Shown piece after piece: positions 8,715-16,399 of a stretch of DNA of 64,000 nucleotides; the stretch's first letter is position 1, and each line of letters begins with the position of its first letter. Origin of the DNA: Lentzea californiensis (GTDB lineage: Bacteria > Actinomycetota > Actinomycetes > Mycobacteriales > Pseudonocardiaceae); contig NZ_JANBBE010000001.1 of NCBI RefSeq assembly GCF_024648825.1, positions 1,550,001 to 1,614,000 of the forward strand. Direction: 5' to 3'. A program made the translations under genes and the position numbers. Under the pieces are notes generated by a model that was not told the DNA's origin, made no database searches, and was given only the letters and a program-made list of their open reading frames with translations.

Positions 8715-10148
8715 TCAACTCACCAGGGCCTGGATCGGTCCCAGTGAGAAGTAGACGACGAAAGCGGCCGCCACGACCCACATCAGCGGGTGGATTCCGC
8801 GCGCCTTGCCCGTCATGGCCTTGAGCAGCACGTAGCTGACGAAGCCGGCGCCGATGCCGTTCGCGATCGAGTAGGTGAACGGCATGACGACGATCGTGAG
8901 GAACGCGGGGAGGGCGATGCTGAAGTCGCTGAAGTCGATGTCGCGGATCTGCATCATCATCAGCGCGCCGACGATCACCAGCGCGGGGGCGGCCGCCTCG
9001 ATCGGCACTACCTCGTAGAGCGGCGTGAAGAACATCGCCAGGAGGAACAGGACGCCGGTCACGACGTTCGCGAGGCCCGTCCTGGCGCCCTCCGCGATGC
9101 CGGACGCGGATTCGATGTAGACGGTGTTCGACGAGCTGGACGCGGCACCGCCGGCCACGGCGCCGAGGCCGTCGACGAAAAGGGCCTTGCTGACGTTGGG
9201 CAGCTGGCCGTCTTCCTTGATCAGGCCGGCTTCCTTGCCGAGGCCGGTCATCGTGCCGACGGTGTCGAAGAAGTCGGTCAGGACGAGGGTGAAGACGACC
9301 AGAGCGGCGGCCAGTGCCGGGATCCTGGTCCAGGCGCCGAACGACACGTCGCCGAGCAGGCTGAGGTCCGGGATGCCGAAGACCTGGTCGGGCAGGGCGG
9401 GGTAGCCGAGGTTCCAGCCCTTGGCGTTGACGCCGGCGGACGGGCCCGCCTTGACGATCGCCTCGAGGACGATCGCGAAGATCGCCGTCGCGACGATGCC
9501 GATGAGGATCGCGCCCTTGATCCTGCGTGCGAACAGCACACCCGTGACGACCAGGCCCACGACGAAGACGAGGGTCGGCCAGCTCGCGATCGACCCGTTG
9601 ATGCCGAGGCCGACCGGCACCGTGGTGCCGGCGGCGTCCGGGAGCCGGCGGACGAAGCCGGCGTCGACCAGGCCGATGAAGGTGATGAACAGGCCGATGC
9701 CCACCGCGATCGCGGCTTTGAGCTCGTTCGGCACGGCGTTGAACACCGCGGTCCGCACGCCTGTGACGACCAGCAGGAGGACGACGAGGCCGTTGACGAG
9801 GATGAGGCCCATCGCCTCGGGCCAGGTGACCTTCGCGGCGACGGAGACCGCGACGAACGAGTTGATGCCCAGGCCTGTGGCCAGCGCGAACGGGTAGTTG
9901 GCGATGAGTCCGAAGAGGATGGTCATCACACCGGCGACCAGCGCCGTCACCGCCGCCACCTGGCCGACGGGGAGGATGTTGCCGAGCACGTCGGGGTGCG
10001 ATCCGGGACCGGTCGGCGCGAAGCTGCCGATGATCAGCGGGTTCAGCACGACGATGTACGCCATCGTGAAGAAGGTCACGACACCGCCGCGCACCTCGCG
10101 CGACACGGTCGACCCGCGCTCGGAAATCTTGAAGAACCCGTCCAGCAT
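8715..10148 (-). CDS. NCS2 family purine permease (AzgA-like guanine/hypoxanthine/adenine transporter)
   Basis: A polytopic inner-membrane permease of 477 residues, the usual family length. The N-terminus (FKISERGSTVSREVRGG) and the motif TDFFDTVGTMTG near the middle are diagnostic of the AzgA branch of NCS2, which imports hypoxanthine, guanine or adenine by proton symport. A good ribosome site (AAGGAG) precedes the ATG. The gene is monocistronic as far as can be seen and is divergent from DUF2530 with only 16 bases between the start codons. Confidence 0.88.
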   Translation of the reverse strand: MLDGFFKISERGSTVSREVRGGVVTFFTMAYIVVLNPLIIGSFAPTGPGSHPDVLGNILPVGQVAAVTALVAGVMTILFGLIANYPFALATGLGINSFVAVSVAAKVTWPEAMGLILVNGLVVLLLVVTGVRTAVFNAVPNELKAAIAVGIGLFITFIGLVDAGFVRRLPDAAGTTVPVGLGINGSIASWPTLVFVVGLVVTGVLFARRIKGAILIGIVATAIFAIVLEAIVKAGPSAGVNAKGWNLGYPALPDQVFGIPDLSLLGDVSFGAWTRIPALAAALVVFTLVLTDFFDTVGTMTGLGKEAGLIKEDGQLPNVSKALFVDGLGAVAGGAASSSSNTVYIESASGIAEGARTGLANVVTGVLFLLAMFFTPLYEVVPIEAAAPALVIVGALMMMQIRDIDFSDFSIALPAFLTIVVMPFTYSIANGIGAGFVSYVLLKAMTGKARGIHPLMWVVAAAFVVYFSLGPIQALVS

Positions 10149-10164
10149 CTGCTCTCCTTACGAT

Positions 10165-10428
10165 GTGTCCGAACGCGACTCCGCCCCACACCCGCCTTCG
10201 TTGCCGCACAGGCTGGCAGATCCCGTGCCTGTCGTGCTGGGTGGTACCGCGCTGTGGTTCCTCGGTTTTCTGGTGGTCCTGCTCGTCGATCGTTCGAACA
10301 GCACCCTGATCTGGACGACCCTGTCCGGAAGCTCGCTCGGGATCATCGGGTACGGAGTGTTCTACTGGCAACGCCGGGCCGCGAGGCGAGGGTCACGCGG
10401 GGCCCAGCAGGGCCTCGAAGGCGCGTAG
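10165..10428 (+). CDS. DUF2530 small membrane protein
   Basis: An 87-residue protein with two hydrophobic segments (about residues 21-40 and 49-65) and a basic tail, typical of actinobacterial DUF2530 (function unknown). The GTG at 10165 gives the family-like N-terminus with a Pro-rich stretch before LADPVPVV. No ribosome site is visible, because the preceding bases serve the divergent purine permease gene, so a leaderless message is likely. The FetB-like gene starts 6 bases after its stop. Confidence 0.7.
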   Translation: MSERDSAPHPPSLPHRLADPVPVVLGGTALWFLGFLVVLLVDRSNSTLIWTTLSGSSLGIIGYGVFYWQRRAARRGSRGAQQGLEGA

Positions 10429-10434
10429 CCGCGC

Positions 10435-11199
10435 GTGGTGCTTGTCGCCGACTGGGTTCGGCTGCTGATCGTCTGCGTCGTCTTCACGGCCGCCGCCGGT
10501 GCCATCGCGTGGTTCGCCGGTCTCGCCACGCCGAAGCCGTTCCTCAAGGCGGCGGCGCGTGCCGCCCTCCAGCTCGCGGCCGTGTCGGCCGTGATCACGT
10601 TCGTCCTGACCCACCTCGGGCTCACGTGGGCGTTCCTCGTCGTGATGGCGGTCGTGGCCACCGCCACTTCGGCCCGGCGCACCGGCGCAGGCCGCAGGGG
10701 TGTCTGGGTCGCGCTCTCGATCCTGGTCGGCGCCGTCCCCGCGCTCGGCCTGCTGCTCGCCATCGGTCTGCTTCCCGTCCAGGGCATCGCGCTGATCCCG
10801 GTGGGCGGCATCCTGATCGGCGGCGCGATGACCGCCACCACGCTGTCGGCACGCAGAGCCCTCGACACCTTCAGGGACCGCCACGGCGAGTACGAGGCGG
10901 CCCGCGCGATGGGCTTCGGCGAACGCGACGCGGTCTGCCTGATCGTCCGCCAGCCCGCTGCCGAGGCGCTGCTGCCGCCGCTCGACCAGACCAGGACGGT
11001 CGGGCTGGTCACCCTTCCGGGTGCATTCGTCGGAATGCTGCTCGGCGGTGCGCCGGTCTGGCAGGCCGGTGCCCTGCAGATCGTGGTGCTGCTGGCCCTT
11101 CTGGCCGTCGAGGCCGCCGCCGTGGCGACCGTCGTCGAACTGGTCGCCAGGGGTCTGATCAGGAGACCTTCCCAAGACAGCGAAGTTAGGCTAACCTAA
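10435..11199 (+). CDS. FetB/UPF0014-type ABC transporter permease
   Basis: A membrane protein of 254 residues with about seven hydrophobic segments. It matches the UPF0014 (YbbM/FetB) permease family, including ARAALQLAAVS near residue 42 and the loop ARAMGFGERDA. In E. coli FetB pairs with the ATPase FetA in iron homeostasis. No FetA-like ATPase lies next to this gene, so a partner must be encoded elsewhere. The start is GTG. The last six codons and the stop lie inside a near-consensus iron box (11181-11199), which hints at iron-linked biology in this spot. Confidence 0.8.
   Translation: MVLVADWVRLLIVCVVFTAAAGAIAWFAGLATPKPFLKAAARAALQLAAVSAVITFVLTHLGLTWAFLVVMAVVATATSARRTGAGRRGVWVALSILVGAVPALGLLLAIGLLPVQGIALIPVGGILIGGAMTATTLSARRALDTFRDRHGEYEAARAMGFGERDAVCLIVRQPAAEALLPPLDQTRTVGLVTLPGAFVGMLLGGAPVWQAGALQIVVLLALLAVEAAAVATVVELVARGLIRRPSQDSEVRLT
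11181..11199 (+). promoter_or_regulatory. IdeR/DtxR-type iron box
   Basis: These 19 bases match the consensus TTAGGTTAGSCTAACCTAA at 16 of 19 positions, with a perfect GTTAGGCTAACCTAA core. The site overlaps the final codons and stop of the FetB-like gene. A TAACCT hexamer at 11192-11197 could be a -10 element, so an iron-bound repressor here would block a transcript starting near 11204. The match is read directly; the regulation is inferred. Confidence 0.6.
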
Positions 11200-11203
11200 G
11201 TCT

Positions 11204-11284
11204 CGTCGCTTCGTGGTGGGAGCGGCAGTCAGTTCGGGAACGGACGAGGCCCCCCTCTGGGCAGAGGGGGGCCTCGTCGTTTTC
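11204..11284 (+). ncRNA. Candidate iron-regulated small RNA
   Basis: Between the iron box and a strong intrinsic terminator there is no open frame worth reporting and no downstream plus-strand gene (superoxide dismutase is convergent). A transcript initiated at the iron box would be about 80 nt and end in the terminator hairpin. Mycobacteria have an IdeR-controlled small RNA (MrsI) with comparable organisation. Whether this is homologous cannot be judged by eye. The alternative is that this is simply the 3' UTR of the FetB-like gene. Confidence 0.3.
11243..11283 (+). terminator. Strong intrinsic terminator
   Basis: A perfect inverted repeat of up to 17 bp (arms 11243-11259 and 11262-11278) is followed by a T run on the plus strand. 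It terminates transcription coming from the FetB-like gene or from the iron box. The minus strand lacks a T run, so it serves mainly the plus strand. Confidence 0.85.
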
Positions 11285-11330
11285 AGCAGCAGGAGCTTGT
11301 CGGAGCATCCACTGCCGAAGCTTCAGCGAG

Positions 11331-11951
11331 TCAGAGCCGCAGGCCGTTCTGGCCCGCACGCGCCGCCTCGAAGCGGGCGTTGACGTCGTCCCAGTTGACG
11401 ACGTTCCACAGCGCTGAGATGTAGTCGGCCTTCAGGTTGCGGTACTGCAGGTAGTACGCGTGCTCCCAGATGTCGAACGCGAGCAGCGGCGTCGTCGCGA
11501 TCGACAGGTTCGAGTGGTGGTCCTTGAGCTGCAGCGTGACCAGCTTCTGCCCGATCGGCTCCCACGCGAGGATGCCCCAGCCCGAGCCCTGGATCGAGGA
11601 CGCGGAGGCGTTGAGCTGGCCGCGGAACTTGTCGAACGAGCCGAAGTGCTCGTCGATCGCGGCCGCGAGCTCGCCGACCGGCTTGTCACCGCCGTTGGGT
11701 GAGAGGTTCTTCCACCACACCTGGTGCAGCGCGTGGCCTGCCAGGTGGAACGCCAGCGTGGTCTCGAGGCCGACGATGGAGCCGAAGGACTCCTTGTCGC
11801 GGGCTTCCTCGATCTGCTCCAGCGTGTCGTTCGCGCCCTTCACGTAGGCCGCGTGGTGCTTGCCGTGGTGCAGCTCGTTGATCTCACCGATGATCGCCGG
11901 CTCGAGGTCGCCGTAGTCGTAGTCGAGATCCGGCAGCACGTACTGGCCCAT
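11331..11951 (-). CDS. sodA: Superoxide dismutase (Fe/Mn family)
   Basis: Cytoplasmic superoxide dismutase of 206 residues, the usual length for actinobacterial enzymes. Metal and active-site residues are in place: HHGKHHAAYV near residue 28, LAFHLAGHALH, GSGWGILAW, and the DIWEHAYYLQY block with the Asp and His ligands. Fe versus Mn cannot be settled by eye. The ATG at 11951 has a good AGGAG ribosome site; longer upstream readings run into the divergent ABC-F gene. It is monocistronic. Confidence 0.93.
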   Translation of the reverse strand: MGQYVLPDLDYDYGDLEPAIIGEINELHHGKHHAAYVKGANDTLEQIEEARDKESFGSIVGLETTLAFHLAGHALHQVWWKNLSPNGGDKPVGELAAAIDEHFGSFDKFRGQLNASASSIQGSGWGILAWEPIGQKLVTLQLKDHHSNLSIATTPLLAFDIWEHAYYLQYRNLKADYISALWNVVNWDDVNARFEAARAGQNGLRL

Positions 11952-12024
11952 GACATCTCCTGCAATCTCTTGGTACTTGCAACTTACTAGCAATAAGGAC
12001 CAGTTAACCAGTTGCGGATGGCCG

Positions 12025-12030
12025 TACCGT
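12025..12030 (+). promoter_or_regulatory. -10 element of probable leaderless ABC-F transcript
   Basis: TACCGT ends 7 bases before the GTG start of the ABC-F gene, and no ribosome site is visible in between. The -35 region is not recognisable. Confidence 0.4.
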
Positions 12031-12037
12031 CGGAAGC

Positions 12038-13681
12038 GTGTCCGTGCTGACAGCCAGGAAAATTTCGCTGTCGTTCGGTCCGAGGACCGTGATCTCGGAG
12101 GTGGATTTCGATGTTTCGCCTGGTGACCGCGTCGGCCTGATCGCGCCCAACGGCGTCGGCAAGTCCACGTTGCTCCGCCTGCTCGCCGGTGAGCTGCTGC
12201 CGGAATCCGGATCTGTCTCCAGCACCGGGACCGTCGCGCACCTGACGCAGGAGACCCTCCCCGTGGCCGGGGAGTCGTTGCGCGACCACCTCGCCCGCCG
12301 CACCGGCGTCGCGCGGGCCGAGCAGTGGCTGCAGCGGGAGGCCGAAGCACTCGCGGACGGCGGCGGTGAGCGCTACTCCGACGCGTTCGACCACTGGACC
12401 GCCATCGGTGCCGGTGACTTCGACGAACGCGCTGACGTCGTCTGCGAACGCCTCGGGCTGCGGGCCGACCTGCTCGACGGCCGCGAGCCGGACGAGTTGT
12501 CCGGTGGCCAGCAGGCGCGGCTCAGGCTCGCCGCCGTCCTCCTCACGCGCGCCGACGTGCTGCTGCTCGACGAGCCGACGAACGACCTCGACGCCGCCGG
12601 GCTCGACCTGCTGGAGTCCCACGTCAGGGCGTACCAGGGTGCGATCGTGCTGGTCAGCCACGACCGGGAGTTCCTCGCGCGCACCACGACCGCGATCGCC
12701 GAACTCGACGAGTTCTCCCACAAGATCACCGTGTTCGGTGGCGGCTGGGACGCCTACGTCGAGGAGAAGGCGAACGCGGAACGCCGGGCGCACGAGGAGT
12801 ACGAGGCGTACGAGACCAAGCGCGACTCGCTGACGCAGCGCAGCCGTCAGGTGCGGGAGTGGTCGCGCAAGGGAGTGCGCCGGGCGACGAGTGCCAAGAC
12901 GCAGAACGACGAACCGGACCGCAACATCCGTGCCGCCCACAAACGCGGCGCGGAGGGCCTGACCGCCAAAGCGTCCGTTGTGGACCGTCAGCTCGCGAGG
13001 ATGGACGAGGTCGAGGAACCGCGCGAGGCGTGGCAGCTCCGGCTCACCCTCCCGTCGGCGGGACGGGGCGGCTCGGTCGCGTTCACCCTGCGCCAGGCCG
13101 TGGTCAGCCGCGGCGACGTGACGCTCGGGCCGATCGACCTCACGATCGGCGCCGGTGAGCGGTGGCGGATCACCGGGCCCAACGGCTCCGGCAAGTCGAC
13201 GCTGCTCGGCGCGCTGCTCGGCCGCATTCCGCTCACGCACGGAGATCGTTCGACCGGTCCCGGTGTCGTCGTCGGCGAGGTCGACCAGCTGCGGGCCGAT
13301 TTCGCGAGCGACGACAGCGCGTTGCGGATCGTGGCGGACGCGACCGGGCTGCCGGACGTCGAGGTGCGCACGCTGCTGGCCAAGTTCCGCCTCGGCGCCG
13401 ACGCCGTGCTGCGGCCGGCGCGGGAGCTCTCACCGGGCGAACGCACCCGAGCGGGCTTGGCCCTGTTGCAGGCTCGTGGCACCACTTGTTTGGTCCTGGA
13501 CGAACCGACGAACCACCTCGACCTGCCGGCCATCGAGCAGCTGGAACAGGCCCTCGAAAACTACGAGGGAACGTTGTTGCTGGTCACGCACGACCGGCGG
13601 CTCGCATCGGCCGTGCGGGTGGACCACGAGATCAACGTCCGCGACCGTCTCACGTTTCCGCGTGTGAAGGGTGGAAGATAG
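12038..13681 (+). CDS. ABC-F family ATP-binding protein
   Basis: A soluble twin-ATPase protein of 547 residues with no membrane segments. Domain 1 has Walker A GVGKST, signature LSGGQQARL and Walker B LLLDEPTNDLD. Domain 2 has GSGKST, LSPGERTRA and LVLDEPTNHLD. The domains are joined by a long charged, probably helical linker (about residues 240-330). ABC-F proteins bind ribosomes and act in translation or in resistance to ribosome-targeting antibiotics. Which applies here is not evident. The GTG start follows a -10-like hexamer. A small hypothetical gene begins 5 bases after the stop. Confidence 0.88.
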   Translation: MSVLTARKISLSFGPRTVISEVDFDVSPGDRVGLIAPNGVGKSTLLRLLAGELLPESGSVSSTGTVAHLTQETLPVAGESLRDHLARRTGVARAEQWLQREAEALADGGGERYSDAFDHWTAIGAGDFDERADVVCERLGLRADLLDGREPDELSGGQQARLRLAAVLLTRADVLLLDEPTNDLDAAGLDLLESHVRAYQGAIVLVSHDREFLARTTTAIAELDEFSHKITVFGGGWDAYVEEKANAERRAHEEYEAYETKRDSLTQRSRQVREWSRKGVRRATSAKTQNDEPDRNIRAAHKRGAEGLTAKASVVDRQLARMDEVEEPREAWQLRLTLPSAGRGGSVAFTLRQAVVSRGDVTLGPIDLTIGAGERWRITGPNGSGKSTLLGALLGRIPLTHGDRSTGPGVVVGEVDQLRADFASDDSALRIVADATGLPDVEVRTLLAKFRLGADAVLRPARELSPGERTRAGLALLQARGTTCLVLDEPTNHLDLPAIEQLEQALENYEGTLLLVTHDRRLASAVRVDHEINVRDRLTFPRVKGGR

Positions 13682-13686
13682 GAGTC

Positions 13687-14097
13687 ATGACCACCGAGGA
13701 GGACTGGCCGGTCGAACAGACCTGGTCGATGCGCAACACCCACTGGCACGCCTATGTGGAGCACACTTCGCTCGACCACGCCTCTCCTCGGCAGGTTCGG
13801 CTGGAACGCACCCCAGAGGAAGTGCTCACGTCGCCGGCCGAGGTCGCCGCGTGGCTGGAAATCAACCTCCGCAGCGCGACGAGGCCCGAGGAGACCGGCA
13901 AGAAACGCGTGAAGGACGAACGCGACTTCACCGACTCCAACCGCGTGCACGCCTCACTGGCGTCGCGCGGTGAGTCGATCTACACCGGCGTGAAGGGCGA
14001 GCTGACGCTGGCGGTCGAGGCCGTGACGCCCGACGAGTGCCGGACGTCCCACGACGGTGCGGACGTCGCGCCGTTGAAGGCGGGTCGCCGCCGCTAG
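13687..14097 (+). CDS. Hypothetical soluble protein
   Basis: A 136-residue hydrophilic protein with no signal or membrane segment; I do not recognise a family. It starts with ATG after a good GATAGGAG ribosome site, 5 bases beyond the ABC-F stop, so it is probably co-transcribed with that gene. The sequence is rich in charged residues, has a Trp/His cluster near residues 8-22 and ends in a basic GRRR tail. Codon use is normal for this genome, which supports it being a real gene. Confidence 0.6.
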   Translation: MTTEEDWPVEQTWSMRNTHWHAYVEHTSLDHASPRQVRLERTPEEVLTSPAEVAAWLEINLRSATRPEETGKKRVKDERDFTDSNRVHASLASRGESIYTGVKGELTLAVEAVTPDECRTSHDGADVAPLKAGRRR

Positions 14098-14135
14098 GTT
14101 GTTCCCCAGGGATCACGCTCTGGGGGGAGTTTCCG

Positions 14136-15368
14136 ATGAAACGTCTGCTCTACGTCTTAGGCGCGCTCGTGTTGGTGGGGGCCGTTGTCGCGGTGGTGGT
14201 GCGGCAACGGCCTGAGGCGGCAAGTCCGCCTCCGCTCAAGAACTTCGCGATCAAGTACGCGGACGGGTCGCCGTTGTGGAGCAGCGACAGCACCACGCCG
14301 GAGCCCCCGCTCGTCACCCAGGTGCTGACCGAGTTGAGCCGGCAGGCTTCTCTCGATCGGGACCAGCTCCGCCGCGTCGGCGGCACGGTGGTCACGACGA
14401 TCGATCCGAAGGCCCAGGTCGCCGCAACTTCCGCGGTAGACGCGACCGCGCGGGCTCAAGCACCCGCGCTTCGTTACTCGCTCACCGCCGTCGACCCCGC
14501 CACGGGTGGTGTGCGCGCGTACGTGCCCGGCTCTGAGGGCACGCGCGACGGCGATCCGGACCCGACCGACTACGCGGGCGGAGTGCTCAAGCAGCCGGGG
14601 ACCACCTTCTTCCCGCTCAACGTCGTGGCGGGGATGAAGGAGGGCAAGCAGCTGGACTCCGTGTTCGACGGCACGAAGCGCAGGGTCGCCGGAGTCGAGG
14701 TCTGGGACGGAGGCAGATGCGGCAAGAGCTGCACCGTGCGCGAGGCTCTGGCCAAGTCGAGTGGTGTCGTCATGTTCGACCTGGTCGCCAACTCGACCGG
14801 GTCGCGGGCCGTCCAGGCGGCGGCGCGCCAGGCAGGGGTGCCGGAATCCGTTGTCGTCGAGGGCAAGGAAACGAAACTGCTCGTCGGCGAGAAGGGCAAC
14901 CCGCCTGACACGGACATCGCGCTCGGCGCGGACCCGGCGTCCCTGCGCCCGCTCGACCTGACGACGGTGTACGCGACGTTCGCCGCGGGCGGCGTGCAGC
15001 ACCGGACCCACTTCGTCACCAAGGTGACCGACGACAACAGCAGACCGCTGTACCAGGTGGTCGAGAGCACCACGCCCGCGTTCGACCCGGACATCGCGGT
15101 GAGCGCGGAGGTCTCGTCGCGGATCACCGGTGTGCTGAAGGAGAACACGGCCTGCCCCGGTGCGGTGTGCCGCACCGCCTACTACCAGCAGGACGCGACC
15201 GGGCAGAGGTCCCACGCGTGGGCGACCGGGTACACGGACCGGATGGCGATCACGGTGCTGGTCACGACCCAGAACCGGGCGCAGCACGTGCCGCTCGACG
15301 TGAAGCAGACGATCGAGCAGGCCGTGCTCCCCAAGACCGTCTGGGAGGCGTTCGCGGCGCAGGCCTGA
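14136..15368 (+). CDS. Catalytically degenerate PBP transpeptidase-like protein, copy 1
   Basis: A membrane-anchored protein of 410 residues with one N-terminal helix (about 4-22) and an extracytoplasmic domain. It clearly aligns with the transpeptidase domain of class A penicillin-binding proteins: VVTTIDPKAQ, LTAVDPATGGVRAYV, VREALAKSS, LDLTTVYATFAAGGV and AWATGYT. Every catalytic motif is lost. The SxxK position reads TTFF (156-159), SxN reads SSG (208-210), and the KTG lysine is absent (DATG, about 353-356). The glycosyltransferase domain is missing. It should not be able to crosslink peptidoglycan. The start at ATG 14136 follows a GGGGGAG ribosome site. Its neighbour is a shorter paralogue. 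Confidence 0.8.
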   Translation: MKRLLYVLGALVLVGAVVAVVVRQRPEAASPPPLKNFAIKYADGSPLWSSDSTTPEPPLVTQVLTELSRQASLDRDQLRRVGGTVVTTIDPKAQVAATSAVDATARAQAPALRYSLTAVDPATGGVRAYVPGSEGTRDGDPDPTDYAGGVLKQPGTTFFPLNVVAGMKEGKQLDSVFDGTKRRVAGVEVWDGGRCGKSCTVREALAKSSGVVMFDLVANSTGSRAVQAAARQAGVPESVVVEGKETKLLVGEKGNPPDTDIALGADPASLRPLDLTTVYATFAAGGVQHRTHFVTKVTDDNSRPLYQVVESTTPAFDPDIAVSAEVSSRITGVLKENTACPGAVCRTAYYQQDATGQRSHAWATGYTDRMAITVLVTTQNRAQHVPLDVKQTIEQAVLPKTVWEAFAAQA

Positions 15369-15426
15369 GGGCTGGACGGCACCGCTACATTCGATTCCCT
15401 GGGGGAGTTTCTCGCTGGGGGATTCG

Positions 15427-16392
15427 ATGAAGCGGTTCCTGCCTGTTCTGGGCGCACTGGTTCTCGTCGCGGCGGTCGTCGGAGCTGTTGTGTGGCAACG
15501 GCCCGAGGCGTCACCGGAGGCCATCGCCGCCGGTGACGTCGTGCTGCAGCACTCGGACGGCTCGCTGCTGTGGCGTTCCGGTCAGCCGGAGACGCCGCTG
15601 GTCCAGCAGGTGCTGCGGGAACTCGGGACGACCGGTACGTCTCTCGACCATCTCCGCGCCGCGGGCGGTGCGCTGGTGGTCACGACGATCGACTCGAAGG
15701 CGCAGGCCGGTGCGACGGAGGTGGTCCGTCAGCTGGCGGCCGCGCGTCCGGCGTCGATCACGGCGGTCGACCCGGCCAACGGCAGCGTGCGGGCGTACGT
15801 GCCGGGACTGGACCCCGCCGCGGACTACGCCGGTGGCGTGGTCAGGGCGGCCGGTGACGCGACGCGGCCGTTCGGGTCGGTGGCGCTCATGCGAGCGGCC
15901 GGGGTGCCGGAGAGCGCGGAGGTCGAGGGCAGGAGGACGGACCTGCTCGCCACCGGCGAGGCACTGCTGAGGCCGCTCGACGTCGCGACCGCCTACGCGA
16001 CCTTCGCGGCCGAAGGCGTGCACCACGACACGCACTTCATCACCCACGTCACCGAGGCCGGCGGCAAGACGCTGTACCGGGCGGCGACCGCGTCCAGACC
16101 TGCGCTGGGCCTGGATCCCGGGCGCAGCAAGGAGTTCGCGGCACGGGTCACCGAGGAGCTGCGGGCCGATCCGCTGTGCGGCGACCACCCGGAGGCGGCG
16201 TGCCTGCCCGTCGAGGTGAAAGACGGGGACGTGGTCCGGCACGCCTGGATGATCGGGTACACGCCGCGGTTGTCGGTCGTCGTCTTCGTCGGAGCGGAGT
16301 CGAACGTCGAGGTGCAGGGCAGGCCGGTCACGGCGACGGGCCTGCCCAACGACATCCTGCGGGCGTTCCGGAGCAAGCTGACGACGTGGTGA
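15427..16392 (+). CDS. Catalytically degenerate PBP transpeptidase-like protein, copy 2
   Basis: A 321-residue paralogue of the preceding gene with the same MKR-x-L N-terminus, one membrane anchor (about 5-23) and the same remnants of a transpeptidase fold (VVTTIDSKAQ, ITAVDPANGSVRAYV, LDVATAYATFAAEGV, AWMIGYTP). About 60 residues spanning the SxxK and SxN region are deleted. A KDG triplet sits at the KTG position. The upstream leader, including CTGGGGGAGTTT, is duplicated from copy 1, so the pair arose by tandem duplication. It is probably co-transcribed with copy 1 (58-base gap). The function is unknown; a structural or regulatory role in the cell wall is inferred. Confidence 0.78.
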   Translation: MKRFLPVLGALVLVAAVVGAVVWQRPEASPEAIAAGDVVLQHSDGSLLWRSGQPETPLVQQVLRELGTTGTSLDHLRAAGGALVVTTIDSKAQAGATEVVRQLAAARPASITAVDPANGSVRAYVPGLDPAADYAGGVVRAAGDATRPFGSVALMRAAGVPESAEVEGRRTDLLATGEALLRPLDVATAYATFAAEGVHHDTHFITHVTEAGGKTLYRAATASRPALGLDPGRSKEFAARVTEELRADPLCGDHPEAACLPVEVKDGDVVRHAWMIGYTPRLSVVVFVGAESNVEVQGRPVTATGLPNDILRAFRSKLTTW

Positions 16393-16399
16393 CGCCGAC

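Noticed and set aside
8790..11189. Open frame of about 800 codons on the plus strand opposite the purine permease
   Set aside because: Antisense shadow with an Asp/Arg-rich composition; the permease and the FetB-like gene explain the coding signal.
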